The notes under the pieces: generated by a model
Told to the model about the DNA's origin: nothing
What the model saw: only the letters and a program-made list of their open reading frames with translations
The model's database searches: none
Assembly: GCA_023213395.1 (NCBI GenBank)
Contig: CM041465.1
Span: 212,047,741 to 212,111,740, forward strand
DNA length: 64,000 nt
Reading direction: 5' to 3'
Origin: Cycas panzhihuaensis
Lineage: Eukaryota; Cycadophyta
Shown: positions 37,180 to 48,134 of the stretch, in pieces
Numbering within the stretch: position 1 is the stretch's first letter
Layout of the letters: every line of letters starts with the position of its first letter
Translations under genes and position numbers: made by a program

Positions 37180-38345
37180 TACCCCGATGCTAGTGATAAA
37201 GTTAGGTCTCGTATTCAGGCTACTACTAGACAGTACTTTCTTATGGGCGAGGTATTGTACAAGAGATCCTTCGATGGGATCCTTCTTTACTGCGTCATCC
37301 CCAACAAAGCAAACTAGATACTCCATGAATGCCACAACGACATTTGTAGGGGCCACTTTGGAGGCTAATCCATAGCCCAAAGGATCCTCCATATGGGGTA
37401 CTATTGGCTGTCCCTCTTTAAGGATACCCATGCTTATGCCCTGAGATGTTGACGATGCCAGGAGCATGCCAACATCACCCACTTGCCTTCTGAGGCTCTT
37501 CACCCCATTATATCTCCATGGTCCTTCTCCCAATAGGGGTTGGACCTCATTGGAGCCATATCCTTGCCCTCTTCATTCTGACAAGTTCATCTTGGTGATG
37601 CAAAGTACTTTACTAAATGGGCGAAAGCCATTCTTTTGACTGCTACCCATGGTAAGACGATAGCCACCTTCATCTACCAGCATATCATCTACTGCTTTAG
37701 GATTCTTGATGTCCTAATCACAGATAATATAACTCCTTTTTGTAATAAATACATGGATGAGCTTTGCGATAAATTTCATATTTTTCATAAAACTTCCTCT
37801 CCTTACTACCCCCAGGCCAATGGCTAGGTCGAATCGTTTAACAAAACTCTTATAAATATATTAAAGAAGATCGTTGCCCAATCTTAAAGAGATTAGCACC
37901 TTCAGCTCCCTTCTGCCCTATGGGCATATCGTGCGTCTATCTATATGGCTACGGGAAAGACTCCTTTCTCCTTAGTCTATGGGACGGAGGCAGTTCTCCC
38001 ATTGGAAGTGGAGATTCCTTCTCTACGGGTCTCTCTCTGAGGTCTTGTTACCGAGGAGTCTATCTGTCAGGCTCGCCTCTTAGACCTCAAGGCCTTAGAT
38101 GAGAAATGCTTGGCTGCTTACCAAGCCAACCTCACCTCTAAGGCTAGGGCACGAATGACCTATGATAAACAACCGTTCCTGTCCTTTATATCCGAGGACT
38201 ATGTCCTCAAGCTGGAATATCTCCACGATCGCTGACTAAATTCGGACCTAAATGGATTGGCCCTTTTGTCATTCTCGAGAGCCTTGGGAGCGGTGCTTAC
38301 AGGATCGCCACCCTAGAGGGTGTTGAATTTGAGAAGAATTTGTTA
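37180..38345 (+). pseudogene. gypsy B integrase
   Basis: The zinc-finger part reads YFLMGEVLYKRSFDGILLYC, then HECHNDICRGHFGG and CQEHANITHLP (HHCC type). The core has KYFTKWAKAILL, LITDNITPFCNKYMDELC (second aspartate) and SPYYPQANG-stop-VESFNKTL (third residue, the glutamate of NGQVE, kept after a CAG-to-TAG stop). The C-terminal part includes [19 protein letters not shown] and EEDYVLK-like motifs. The catalytic residues are readable but stops at 37440, 37532 and 37827 kill the frame. No chromodomain follows. Confidence 0.88.
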
Positions 38346-40689
38346 ATAGAAATTTCCTAAAAAGTTTATGCATGACTATGTCACTCTTCTCTATGCACTC
38401 CAAAATGAGCATAAACTACCATCCTAGCGTGTCCCCATTCCCCTAATCATAGGTGGAATGGTGGTTTAGGTAACCCTCTTACTTATTTTGGGTTCCTCCT
38501 GTAGAACCCCTTGTTCTCCTTTCTCTGGGGGCTCCATCTTCCTAATTGGGTATGTTGTCCTAATTGCTCCTAAGCTTGGATACATTTCCCAGCTAGGATG
38601 GCGTGTTGGAGTATCATCACTCCCTTCCCGCTAGCGCTTCCTTTGCATACCCCGCTATGCTCCCATGTAGGCATGTGTGTCGCCCTACCTCCTAGCCTCA
38701 CATATGTCTATCGCCACTGCTCATGGTGATCGTGTGTGCACTTGCTAGGAACATGGCCATAAATGAAAAGGAGTGTATGTAACTCAAACAATCCTCTATC
38801 ACAAACCATATGATAATCAACCAAAAAAACATCATAATATATGGAACTTCGTGCATCTGTGCACCCTCATACATATATATATATGTATATATAGAAAAAT
38901 AAATATACATCATCCATCATCATGTGTCATCACACACATCAGCATAAATCAAATAGGGTGCCAATTGCCTCGTCTATATATACAAAATCATCATGTGTCA
39001 TATCATACAAATGGTATGGTACATCATTTATAGGAAGCCAAATCCTTGCAAGGAGGAGTACAATCATGTGGGAATATATGGGGACTCCCTGGAGGTCTGG
39101 TACGTTCCTATATCACATCAAAAACTACTACAACCTACTCTCTAGTGGTGCCTTGCTCCTGGGGCATCATCTCTTGATCGATGTGATCCCTGTCCTGGGG
39201 ACCACATGCCTCCCAGACTCTATCTGCGTCTCTGGGAACTCCTGGCCTCGCTCCCCTCATCCTGAGACCTCCTCGGGGTCATCACCACTATGTGGGTGTA
39301 GATCCTACTCCTCGATGACCTCGATGCCATCTAACCTACCAGATGATCGTATCGTACCTAGATATAATCCCTCTCCCACTCTACTCCTTGAAGTCACTCC
39401 TCCAGTACTACTATCTTGATGTGACTCTCTGCATCACCACTTGCTCCTCCCTAAGCCTCTAGAGCCTGGACCCAGCTTCATCATATATTTCTCTCTGCCC
39501 TGGTCATATCTAGCTCTCCTTATAGTTGTCCCACCCTCGTCTCATGCTCCTAGGACTCTACCATCCACATGTCTCTAGCCCTAACTAAAGGAGCGAATGC
39601 CACCATGTAATCTCCTATCGACTGTGGCTCCTCTCCTATCTATATGGGAGGTTGGCCCTCCATGTAGACCTAGGGAAACATCTCCCAGACTACCACTTTA
39701 ATCAACCTCATGATGTCTCGCCTCAATTAACCTCCCAATGTCCACCACTCCTACAAATCCAACATGCCACGTATCAGTATATACACCAAATAAATCAAAT
39801 AAAGCATAACAACTAGATATCTAGTGATCGAAAGATGAAGGGAAAAGGTAGTGTCTCACTGCTTTGGAACCATCGGCTCCACTCGACGATCACCTCCTCC
39901 TTAGGTCCTCCACCCATTACTGGTACCTCCTCCTCCTCTGGTACCACCTCTCCCATGACTTGGCCTCTTGGGCGCCTCCACCCTCAGCTTTTGGTGTTGC
40001 AGCTACTCAGACTCTCCCTACTATCCTCAGCTTCTGAATTAGCATTCAGGAAGCTCCACCTCTCCCTACAGTCCCTGACAAACGTGCCTCTCCTCCTGCG
40101 GCTCCTGATAGCCCTGCCTCTTCTCCGGCGGTCACAGATGGACCTGCCTCTCCTCTTGTGGCTCCCGATGGTCCTGCCTCTCCTCCTGTGGTCCCTGATG
40201 GACCTACCTCTCCACTTGCTACTCCTAATGGGCTTACCCCATCACCCCGATCATCATTATCTCCCTCACAAGGGGCATCTCCTGCCCCTCTTAACTCATC
40301 ATAACTATCCTACCTCACCCCTCTATATGGATCTGCTATGTAGTCAGTCATGGTGAGGAGGTCTAGTGGTGTAGCTTCCACGAGTGCATGACATGTGCAC
40401 GGTCCTCGATTCCCTAAGCTGAGTCTACTGCACATGGACCATAGGAGCCCATGCTAAGATCAGGTGGGGCCCTCCTAGTGGTGCCACTACTCCAAAGTGA
40501 TCAAAGAACTAGCAGTGTAATAATATGTATATGACAATCCTCCTCTCCCATTGCCTTGATGGCATCTAGCTGGGCAACCAAGTTTCTTGCTATTAGGATG
40601 GCCCAGTCTAATCTCTCCCTGGCCTCACATCTCCTTACTACATCCATCCATCTACTAGGTATATCCCTATAATTTTATTTCTAGGATAT
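38346..40689 (+). other. 3' region of gypsy B downstream of integrase
   Basis: No domain recognised on the plus strand. It contains a short TA tract at 38870-38895 and a 30-bp minisatellite (40085-40234). By position the minus strand could be the C-terminal, low-complexity part of the antisense mobile-domain frame described next. Confidence 0.5.
40085..40234. repeat. 30-bp minisatellite, five copies
   Basis: Five successive 30-base units share the core ctgcctctcctcctgtgg followed by a gat-containing tail. Because 30 is divisible by 3, both strands encode a decapeptide repeat: PASPPVVPDG on the plus strand or PSGTTGGEAG on the minus strand. The minus reading fits a disordered tail of the antisense frame, but this cannot be decided here. 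Confidence 0.85.
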
Positions 40690-41060
40690 CTAGAATAGAA
40701 TGCACATAGTAATCAATTTCCTTACATGAGGAATCCTAGACTTAATCATACTTTGGATAGGTATACCTCTCCTCTCCCATCGATCCTGACCTGTAAAGTA
40801 GGTTGCTTCCTCTCTATGTACAGCATCATTACTAGGTAGTGCACCTAGTGATGCTGGTGCTCCAGCTGCTGGTACTCCTAGGATCCTCCTAACATCTCCT
40901 AGTATGACTGTAACATCTCCCACTTGGGGGAGATAAAACACTTGCCTCCGTCAATCCTAGTGTGAGATTGTATCCAGTAGGAGGTATTAGTCTGACGCAT
41001 ATTATGGTGTTTGAATGGCCTTCAATAGGCCACATCTCTCAAGTACTCGCTGATCTCTGT
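40690..41060 (-). pseudogene. antisense plant-mobile-domain-like frame in gypsy B
   Basis: The minus-strand frame 40941-40690 reads MFYLPQVGDVTVILGDVRRI then LGVPAAGAP. This matches the plant mobile domain pattern FHLPxGExTVTLxDVxxLLGLPxxG. Upstream, broken frames give YLRDVAY and a TNTSYW-like stretch where ETNTFHLP is usual. Extra antisense frames between pol and the 3' LTR, some carrying this domain, are known from Tat-type gypsy elements. The domain's function is unsettled. Only the N-terminal motif is recognisable, so the call rests on one block. Confidence 0.58.
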
Positions 41061-41790
41061 AAGTCATTATCTCAATAAAACTAATCATGGTAACTCCTAT
41101 GTTTTTGTAGTTGTCCACTGTGATAACTACCTATAAAACCTTAAAACACAGTTAGAGCCTATCTAAATCTACCTGCCGGCCCTTATGAATGCCTCTCACT
41201 CCTCTCGAGGCGAGATCGCTCTTCTTGAGCCATCTTTTTGCTTTTCCGATGATGCGCCTTGCACCACGCTAAACTCCAGATCTTGCGAAGTTTAGCATGG
41301 GGCCCACTGAGATTTTCCCCTAATCTTAGCGACCCTGCGAAAGATCATTGTACCATGATCTTTGCTATGGTCTTGATGTCACCCCAAAATGGGGGTTTTC
41401 AACCTAAAAATGAAAATTATTTGCAGGTGGGCCACACTCAGGCCCACTAGGACCAGAGCTCCCTAATGCCCCAATCTCGCATCTCGTTTGGTCTAATTTA
41501 GACTCTAGGAGATCATTATTTGGCATTAAGGGGCCCAAAATTACATCAAAAATTACTAAAATGCTACAAAACTTAATTGACGAAATGGGTTCAAGTACGA
41601 ATAATCCACTCACTAGATCTGGTCTTGCTACCACCATCTTATCTCCCTGGTTCCACTGGTTGTCTTTACGTCCTGATCTAACACTCAGATCTCTCCTTGT
41701 ATGCCTCTAAAGTTAGCCAGGCTCTGTATGTAAGGGAAATTCTCGGATTTATTCATGAGCCTGTGAAAATGAATTCTATTTTTGCCGAGT
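41061..41790 (+). other. conserved non-coding segment between antisense frame and second RNase H
   Basis: Aligns with the reverse complement of about 61310-61860 in the minus-strand Tat element (shared gggggttttc/ggggttttcg block, gtgggcc, gcccac, gctccctaatgccc/gctgcctaatgccc, ccactcac). The segment is kept in both elements although it has no frame in common. Confidence 0.6.
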
Positions 41791-41796
41791 TTCCTT

Positions 41797-41803
41797 TATA
41801 TAG
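41797..41803 (+). promoter_or_regulatory. possible internal TATA box upstream of the second RNase H
   Basis: tttcctttatataggcggggg. The minus-strand Tat element has ttccttatataaagtggggg (61266-61274) at the matching place, about 520-570 bases upstream of its RNase H. Shared context suggests either an internal promoter for a sense RNA or part of a divergent promoter for the antisense frame. Confidence 0.4.
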
Positions 41804-42368
41804 GCGGGGGTCTCGATGGAAACTTCTCTCATTTCTCTTATTGCGATAGCCCTTGAGATTGTCTTTCCATGATCACCTTTCCCTTACGGGTCCATCTCGA
41901 GTTTTGCCCTCGTGGCCTTCTTTTCCCTAGACACGCGGGTGCATTTATGGCACCCTTTCCTTGGCCTTGTGAGGCCCCTTTTACCTCATTTTATGTGCCA
42001 CCTCCATACATACTTGAGTTTATACTTGTTTTACTCATTTCGCCATCTTGGATCCATTTTTGTTGGCTGTTCATGCCTCTGGGGCTTCCAAAGAAAGTGT
42101 CCCCCCTATTTGGGACTACATTTCACCCCCTTAAGTGACCTTTGGCACCCTAGAGGGGCCTTTTTACCACTAGTTCTTCCCCGTCTAATAGTTAGCCCTC
42201 TTCGCCTTTAGGTAGCCTCGCCCTTGGGTCTTCTTACCTTTTGCGGCCATTATTGAAATCCATTTGGAGCCTTTTACGATGATTTCATACTATTGAGTCC
42301 TCTCTACTCACCAATGTTGTCAGTACTTTCTCACTATCGAGACCTCCCTTTTGTCATAACATTACTTA

Positions 42369-42833
42369 TTTTCCGATGGCGGAAGTCGTAGTAACCTGGC
42401 CCTTCCAGTCGCGTGGAGTCTTCGTGACCCTTCTAGACATAACTTCATGCATTCCAAGATCTTCCTTCCCAAATCCATAAATAACAAAGTTGAGTACACA
42501 ATTATTATTGAGGCCCTTACCAATGCACTCTGCTTCCACCATGGACCCATCGTCCTCCTTTGCGACTCTCAGGTTACGGTGTACCATCTCACCCAGGTCT
42601 ACTAGGTGCGGTGCCCATGCTTGAGGGCCCTTGCCTTAACTGCTAGATCCCTATTGGCTTGTTTCTTATCTGTCAACATTCGACACATTCCATGGGCTCT
42701 CAACGCCAAGGCAGATAGCTTAGTTTATCTCATCCTTGAGCATCGCCTTCCTCTCTTTAGTGAATCACCTTGGCGGACTTGTGCGGTCACTCATGCGTTT
42801 AAATCTTGGGTCACCTTGCACTTTACACTATGA
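42369..42833 (+). pseudogene. second RNase H (archaeal-type) of gypsy B
   Basis: One frame of 155 codons interrupted by a single TAG at 42603. It reads FSDGGSRSNLALPVAWSLRD (first aspartate), NNKVEYTIIIEALTNAL (glutamate), VLLCDSQVTVYHL (second aspartate) and, after the stop, HIPWALNAKADSLVYL (last aspartate). This is the DGGSRGNPGPAG...AEY...CDSxLV...NxxAD layout of an archaeal/bacterial-like RNase HI, which Tat elements carry in addition to the pol-linked one. It may take over RNA degradation from the decayed first RNase H. A similar frame lies at 60390-60744 on the minus strand. Confidence 0.85.
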
Positions 42834-43267
42834 CCCATTTGCACCTCTGAAGGCGCTAATGAAGTTAAACTATAGTGACCACCAGGTTTGTTCTCTTCAC
42901 TTTACTCTTAACATCTCAACATATAGCTCTCGCTACTCTTGATTTGTGTCTGTACATAGCTCTTTATTTATGACATCTATCTGGTCTTAAGTGTGGTCTT
43001 CACCACCCTTCCACCCTACTCTTACGATGAGGGCATCCCCCTCATCCACTACCTTTACTTGTTATCTATGTTGCGACACATAGGCAACCCCTATGTTGTC
43101 TCACCCTTGCCTTTACACCCATGTGTTCCGCCATAACACTCATTGTTGCCCTCACCCTTGGTTTGCACCATTACTATGATTTGGATATATATAAATATAT
43201 GTTCTTAAGATTGTGTTGCCAACATTCACCATCGTATTATGCCTTCGAGGTACGAGGCTCTGCTACC
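42834..43267 (+). other. 3' untranslated region of gypsy B
   Basis: No frame. Ends at the polypurine tract. The last 50 bases (cttcgaggtacgaggctctg) match the reverse complement of the Tat element around 59990-60020. Confidence 0.55.
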
Positions 43268-43274
43268 AAGGGGG
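43268..43274 (+). other. polypurine tract of gypsy B
   Basis: ctaccaaggggg directly against the 3' LTR. The minus-strand Tat element has ctgccaaggggg at the same place (59982-59990), so the tract is conserved between elements. Confidence 0.8.
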
Positions 43275-45223
43275 TAGTATTTCCAGCTCGAGGAATAGGT
43301 TCTTGGTAAGTCAACTCAGGTAAGTAGAAGTATGCTTCTATCCTTTGCCTTTACTACTTCTCCAAAAAGGTAAATAAAAGCATCATCTTATTGCATGACT
43401 GACTATCATGTTTGAGTGATCATCTTACACTTGTTGCTTGATCATGCTGCCTGTTACTCTTTTAGCCTATGATGATTAGTGGGACATGCATCTCTATGGC
43501 ACTCCACAACCCTCCTATGCACCTCCATATTGTCCTAAGCACTGCTCAACCCATGTGATCCATCACACCCCCTCACCACATCACAACCCTTAGCACCTCG
43601 TTGAGTGTGATTGATTAATCCTTATGCCAATTATCGATTTCCTCGAGTCTTGCTAGGTCATATTCTCTATTTGATTGTCCCCAGCCATCTGGATAGAGGG
43701 CCAACCCCTCTTAGGCCTGGGGTACCCCCTTTAAGGCTCCTAAGCATCCTCCCTTTAACCTTTTTTGGTCCTTGTCACTGCACCACGGCAAATGTCATGG
43801 TACCATGGTAAACTTCACGGTACCACAAAGTTTACCACAAGGCGACTGTTATAATTTGTTTATTAAAATCTGCCATCATAAATTTTAATTTTTTCGTGAA
43901 ATTACCACATGGATTCGATAGCTCTTGAGCCTTACCTCAACCTTAATCATCCATTTAGCCTAGGGTTAGGTATAAATCCCAAAATAACCTCATTTTCCCA
44001 TTCCTCTTCTACCTTCCTTACTCTCTTCTCTCTCTTTCACAGGAATTTTCTGCGAGTGCCTGGCGTTCATGTTCCTATGTTCTAGCATGAGGTCCACCCA
44101 TTACAGCTCTAATTCACGGCAGCAGTCTCACCAACTAACACCTCCAAGCAAGGATTCATGCCCAAGTTTGGCCTCCACGCCCTTCCTATAGCTTTTAGCA
44201 AGTATGTTTGTATTGCAGCACCTTCCTAAGGATATCCTGTAAGCATACTATACCTATTATTTTCTACTATCTTTAGGGGAAGATCTGCCTCCTACACAAC
44301 TAATAGGTATTTTCCATTATTGTTTCATATCTTTCCTTGGGTTTGTCTTATAAAAGGTTAGGTCTTTGTGCACATCATTCCTTTCCTTGTCTTCGTATAT
44401 GTGTATCGTTGTTCCTCCATTACTTGTCTTCTTGCCCTCCTAATCTCCCTACCCTCTCTTGGTTTTTTCCAAGGAGGTTATGGAAGAGGACCCATAAAGA
44501 GTAAGAGAAAGGAGCCAAGGTGGGATTTGTACCCACCAGGCCTGCTCCTCAAGGGCAAACCCCTTCTTCTCTTTCCTCTCCTTCACTTGTGCCTCCCTTG
44601 GGTCACCGGGAAGTCTTTGGGATTAGGCCTACACTAGATATCAACGTATGCAGCCTTTGTTGCATTGTTTCTAGGCCTGCACACCTCTTTTGGGTAGCTC
44701 TTCCAACCCCAAATGGTGTCCTTTATTCATCCTTGGTCCTAGCATAGACAATGTTGCAATTTGCTGCCTATAGCATACTTGCAACATAGGCAACTTTCAC
44801 AAATCTTGTAGTGTTTATTTCCTTTATAGTCTACTACCAATAGGTTATCCTAATCTCTTGTACCTTATGTCTAAGGGCAGTGTGGAGGTGTACTTGTTGG
44901 AGGGTTAGCCATGCTAAGGGTCTGCTCCCTTGTTAAGTCTTACCTTCCCCTTTTGACCATCCAAGGGTAGGAATACCCTTGTTTTGAGGTTACTTGGGTA
45001 ACCGAGGACATCCCTCACCTACGCTCCCCTTTAAAGTCAAAAGCCAAGTTACCTTGATGAAGTCGTACACTATTCGTGGGTCTCGAACCCATGTTCTGAT
45101 GCACGGACGCCCTGTATGGGTTCTTCCTTGCACTTGTTTATTTGATCACTTTATCCCGGAGCCTTCCATTGATTGTCTTAATCCCAACTGGGTGTAGTTA
45201 CCATCCCCATAGATATGATTCCA
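43275..45223 (+). repeat. 3' LTR of gypsy B (1.95 kb)
   Basis: Begins tagtatttccagctcgagg and ends tatgattcca. About 480 bases present in the 5' LTR (30770-31250) are missing near 44915. The minus-strand Tat LTR is about 2.5 kb, so a deletion here is likelier than an insertion there. A TATA box lies at 43971-43976. Confidence 0.88.
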
Positions 45224-45813
45224 GTTGGCAATATAGTTTCCCCCCAAACCTTCCTCGAGGGGTTCTAAGGGGCGAGCCCCCTTGGTTAGAGGATGTGAGG
45301 GGTGTGGAGTGCCCCGTAAAGGGGATTTAGGGTGATAGCCCCTGACCCAAATATTTAATACTGGAAAGTATATTAAATTGTAAAGAGAATCATGGTCGTT
45401 CGCTCAAAATACCTTAGATTCTATGGTCAAGATTTGTTCCTTGGATGACCCTCTTATGTAGCCTGATTTAGGGCATTTTTCATTATGTTGATAGTATTCA
45501 ATGTACTGTGAGGAGTTGGGTGGCGGTTGTTGTTCTTTGTGAGCACTCTCTTTCTGAATTATGTATATTTTCTCCATTCTACAATAATAAAGATCGATAC
45601 CTTTCTTGTGTGGATGTTTCCCTAGCATACTGCTAGGGTTTTACCACATTATATCGAGTGTATTTGTGATGTTTGGTTTTCTTGTTTATTTTATTATTTT
45701 ATCTCTGGTTTAAGAACTTGCATATTAAATTTTAGTTTTGATTTATGTACTAGTTGCAAGAACAATTTAGAACTTGGTGGCAGTTTAAGGGTTGAGATCT
45801 TGTCTTCTCAACA
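45224..45813 (+). repeat. copia 5' LTR, remaining 590 bases
   Basis: atagtttccccccaaacctt onward aligns with 49870-50444. It contains the family's GC-rich block (ggcgagccccc..., gtgccccgtaaaggggat) and ends ctcaaca before the primer site. Confidence 0.92.
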
Positions 45814-45815
45814 AG

Positions 45816-45828
45816 TGGTATCAAAGCC
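45816..45828 (+). other. primer-binding site (tRNA-Met)
   Basis: tggtatcaaagcc two bases after the LTR end; close match to the initiator tRNA-Met complement used by most copia elements. Confidence 0.88.
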
Positions 45829-45886
45829 ACTTTTAATTTTTCTGATGAGTTTGTGAAGGTTTTGGTGTCAGCTTTTTCTACACTAA

Positions 45887-46670
45887 ATGGGGAAACTAGC
45901 AAGTGCAAAGTTTGAGGTGGAGAAATTCAATGGCAAGAATAACTTTGAGTTGTGGAAGTTCAAAGCGTATGATATTCTTGTACAACAAGGTTTATCTGAG
46001 CTCTTGTAGGCAAAATGAAGAAATTTGTAGGGATGGATGGTAACAGATGGGATGATCTAGATAAAAAGGCTCTTAGCACAATACAAATGTACTTGGCGGA
46101 TGAAGTTCTATTTAACATCACAAGGAGTAATGAGCAGTAGGAATATGGACACTGGTTGGAAGGCTTGTATATGACCAAATTAGTGTGAATCAAATCTACT
46201 TAAAAGGCGGTTGTACTCATTATGGATGAAGGAAGGTACAAAATTTTAACCATTTAAATATTTTCAATACTCTTATTTGTCGGTTGGCTAGTATTAATAT
46301 CAAAATTAAGGATGATGATAAGGTTATTACCTTGTTATTCTCATTACGAGAATCCTAGGATAATATTATTATCTTAATTAGTTTTAGCACTATAGATGAA
46401 TTAGAATATGATTCTGTTGTGAGTACTTTGTTGATGGAAGAAGTGCGGAGGAAGTCTAGTCTTGATACCTCCACACTAGAAGCCATGACAGTAATGGGTA
46501 GAATAATTGATAGAGGACAAAGCTCTAGGGATACATTGAGGTCAAAGTCAAAAGGTAAGAAGAGTAAGCTCATGTGTTGGTACTGTAATAAGACCAGTCA
46601 CCTCAAGAAAGATTACTTCAAAAGGAAGGAGTTCTAGAAAAGGAAGATCACGCAAGGAGACTAATCAAGT
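45887..46670 (+). pseudogene. copia gag
   Basis: ATG at 45887 opens MGKLASAKFEVEKFNGKNNF then ELWKFKAYDILVQQGLSELL before a TAG. Later pieces include EEVRRKSSLDTSTLEAMTVM and the zinc knuckle C-W-Y-C-NKTS-H-LKKD-Y (about 46572-46610), whose last cysteine is tyrosine. It is the same family as the gag at 10741. Several stops and a frame change make it non-functional. Confidence 0.87.
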
Positions 46671-46679
46671 GGAGTCAAT

Positions 46680-47291
46680 TCAAGGTATGGATGATGATGT
46701 CTTGGTTGCTTGTAACATTTCCTATTATCACCATGGTGGTTATTAGATTTAGGTTCTTCACACCACATGTGTCCACACAAGAGTTGGTTCTCATCGTACC
46801 AACCTCTTGATGGTGGTGATGTACTTATGGGAAATGAAGTTTTCTGTAAGACAGTGAGCATTGGTAGCATCATAATTAAGATGTTTGATGGTGTAGTGAG
46901 AACATTAACTGAGGTTGGATATGTACCTGATCTAAAAAAGAATTTGATTTCCTTAGGTGAACTTGATTCAGGTGGTTATAAGCATACAGGTCATGAAAAA
47001 GTCTTAAAGTGGTCAAAGGGTACCTTGGTTATTATGAAAGCCTTAAAGAAAGGAAACCTTTATATTTTAGTGGGAAGTATAAATGCTAGCCATGCAACTA
47101 CAACATCAAGGACTACAGAATATCTAGCTCAGTTATGGCGTCAGAGACTTGAGAACATGAGTGAGAAAGGACTTAAGGTGCTGATGAACTATAAGTTACT
47201 TCCTAACTTACAACTTTCAGATTTGGTATTTTTCAAACATTATATTTTTGGAAAGCAATGTAGACTCAAGCTTAAAGTAGAGCCACACTAG
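46680..47291 (+). pseudogene. copia protease and integrase zinc-finger region
   Basis: Protease site LLDLGSSHHMCPHKSWFSSY (pattern LDSGASxHM; serine to leucine, alanine to serine) near 46745, then a 174-codon open stretch with LKKNLISLGELDSGGYKHTG and IMKALKKGNLYILVGS, then LWRQRLENMSEKGLKVLMNY and FGKQCRLK. In the zinc finger the first histidine pair reads arginine/glutamate and the cysteines of CxxC are lost (FFKHYIFGKQ). Confidence 0.87.
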
Positions 47292-48030
47292 TAAAGGTGT
47301 TATGGATTACATACATTTAGATGTGTGGGGACCACCCCTCTGATATCTTATAGAGGATTATTATACTTTGTCATATTTATAGATGATTACTCCAAAAGGT
47401 ATGGGTTTATTTTTAAAAAGGAAATCTAAAGTTTTAGTGTGTTTAAGTAGTTCAAGGCTCTAGTTGAGAACAACATGGTAAGTCAATCAAATGTTTAAGA
47501 ACTCACAATGGAGGTGAGTTCAACTCCTTGGAGTTTAAGAACTATTATAGGGAATTTGGGATCAAAAGGCACAAGACCACTAGCTATACTCCATAGTAAA
47601 ATGGCATTGTTAAGCACATGAATAGGACACTCTTGGAAAGAGCAAGAAGCATGTTAAGTAATGCTAGAGTGAAGCAAGGCTTGTGGGTAGAAGCTATTCA
47701 AACAACTTGCTATCTGGTAAACAAGTCACCATCACTTACAATAGATTTCAAGATTCCTAAAAAGGTATAAACTAGACATCCATGTGACTATTCAAATTTG
47801 AAAGTTTTTTGTTGTGATGCTTATGCGGACTAATACAAGTAAACATTCAAAGTTATACCCAAAATACAAGAGATGTATCTTTATTAGTTATGGTTATAAA
47901 GATGGTATGAAGGGATACAGGTTGTGGGATCCAACTACCCATAAAATCACCATTAACAGAGATGTTGTATTTGATGAATCTCCTCTTCTAAAATTAGACA
48001 GTGTAGAAGTTGAAGTGAAATAGAAGTAGA
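47292..48030 (+). pseudogene. copia integrase core
   Basis: Broken frames give MDYIHLDVWGPPL (first aspartate), then RTHNGGEFNSLEFKNYY, where the TDNGGEF aspartate has become histidine, then NGIVKHMNRTLLERARSM, where the NGxxER glutamate has become lysine. KTSxSSYTQNTR-like and FISYGYKDGMKGYRLWDPTT (47875-47945) follow, the conserved copia segment after integrase. With two of three catalytic residues changed it cannot act. Confidence 0.85.
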
Positions 48031-48134
48031 AAGTTGAACATCAACAGGTCAAGTTTGAAACCCAACCATCTTTGAAATCAGAAGAGTAGGAAGATCTTTT
48101 TGATAATGAATCTGCAAGAAATTTACAAGAGTAT

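Larger units (their letters stand above)
29100..45223 (+). mobile_element. gypsy B: Tat-type Ty3/gypsy retrotransposon inserted in the copia 5' LTR
   Basis: LTRs at about 29100-31560 and 43275-45223 align over most of their length. The order is LTR, tRNA-Asp-like primer site (31561-31580), gag, protease, RT, RNase H, integrase, a 4-kb 3' region with an antisense plant-mobile-domain-like frame, a second RNase H (42369-42833), polypurine tract (43268-43274), LTR. LTRs of 2-2.5 kb, the Asp-type primer, the second RNase H and the extra antisense frame are features of the Tat lineage. Comparison with the intact copia LTR at 49860 places the insertion at the bases gtt, but a full TSD is not clear. 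It is the youngest and GC-richest layer here, yet has stops in most domains. Confidence 0.9.

Noticed and set aside
37042-37533. 163-codon minus-strand frame
   Set aside because: Antisense shadow of the gypsy B RNase H/integrase region, which is recognised on the plus strand.
40085-40234. Possible CRISPR-like array
   Set aside because: Units are contiguous with no unique spacers, and this is plant nuclear DNA; it is a minisatellite in a retrotransposon.
39835-40356. 173-codon plus frame rich in Leu and Pro
   Set aside because: Composition is dominated by the 30-bp minisatellite; neighbouring frames are equally open; no domain.
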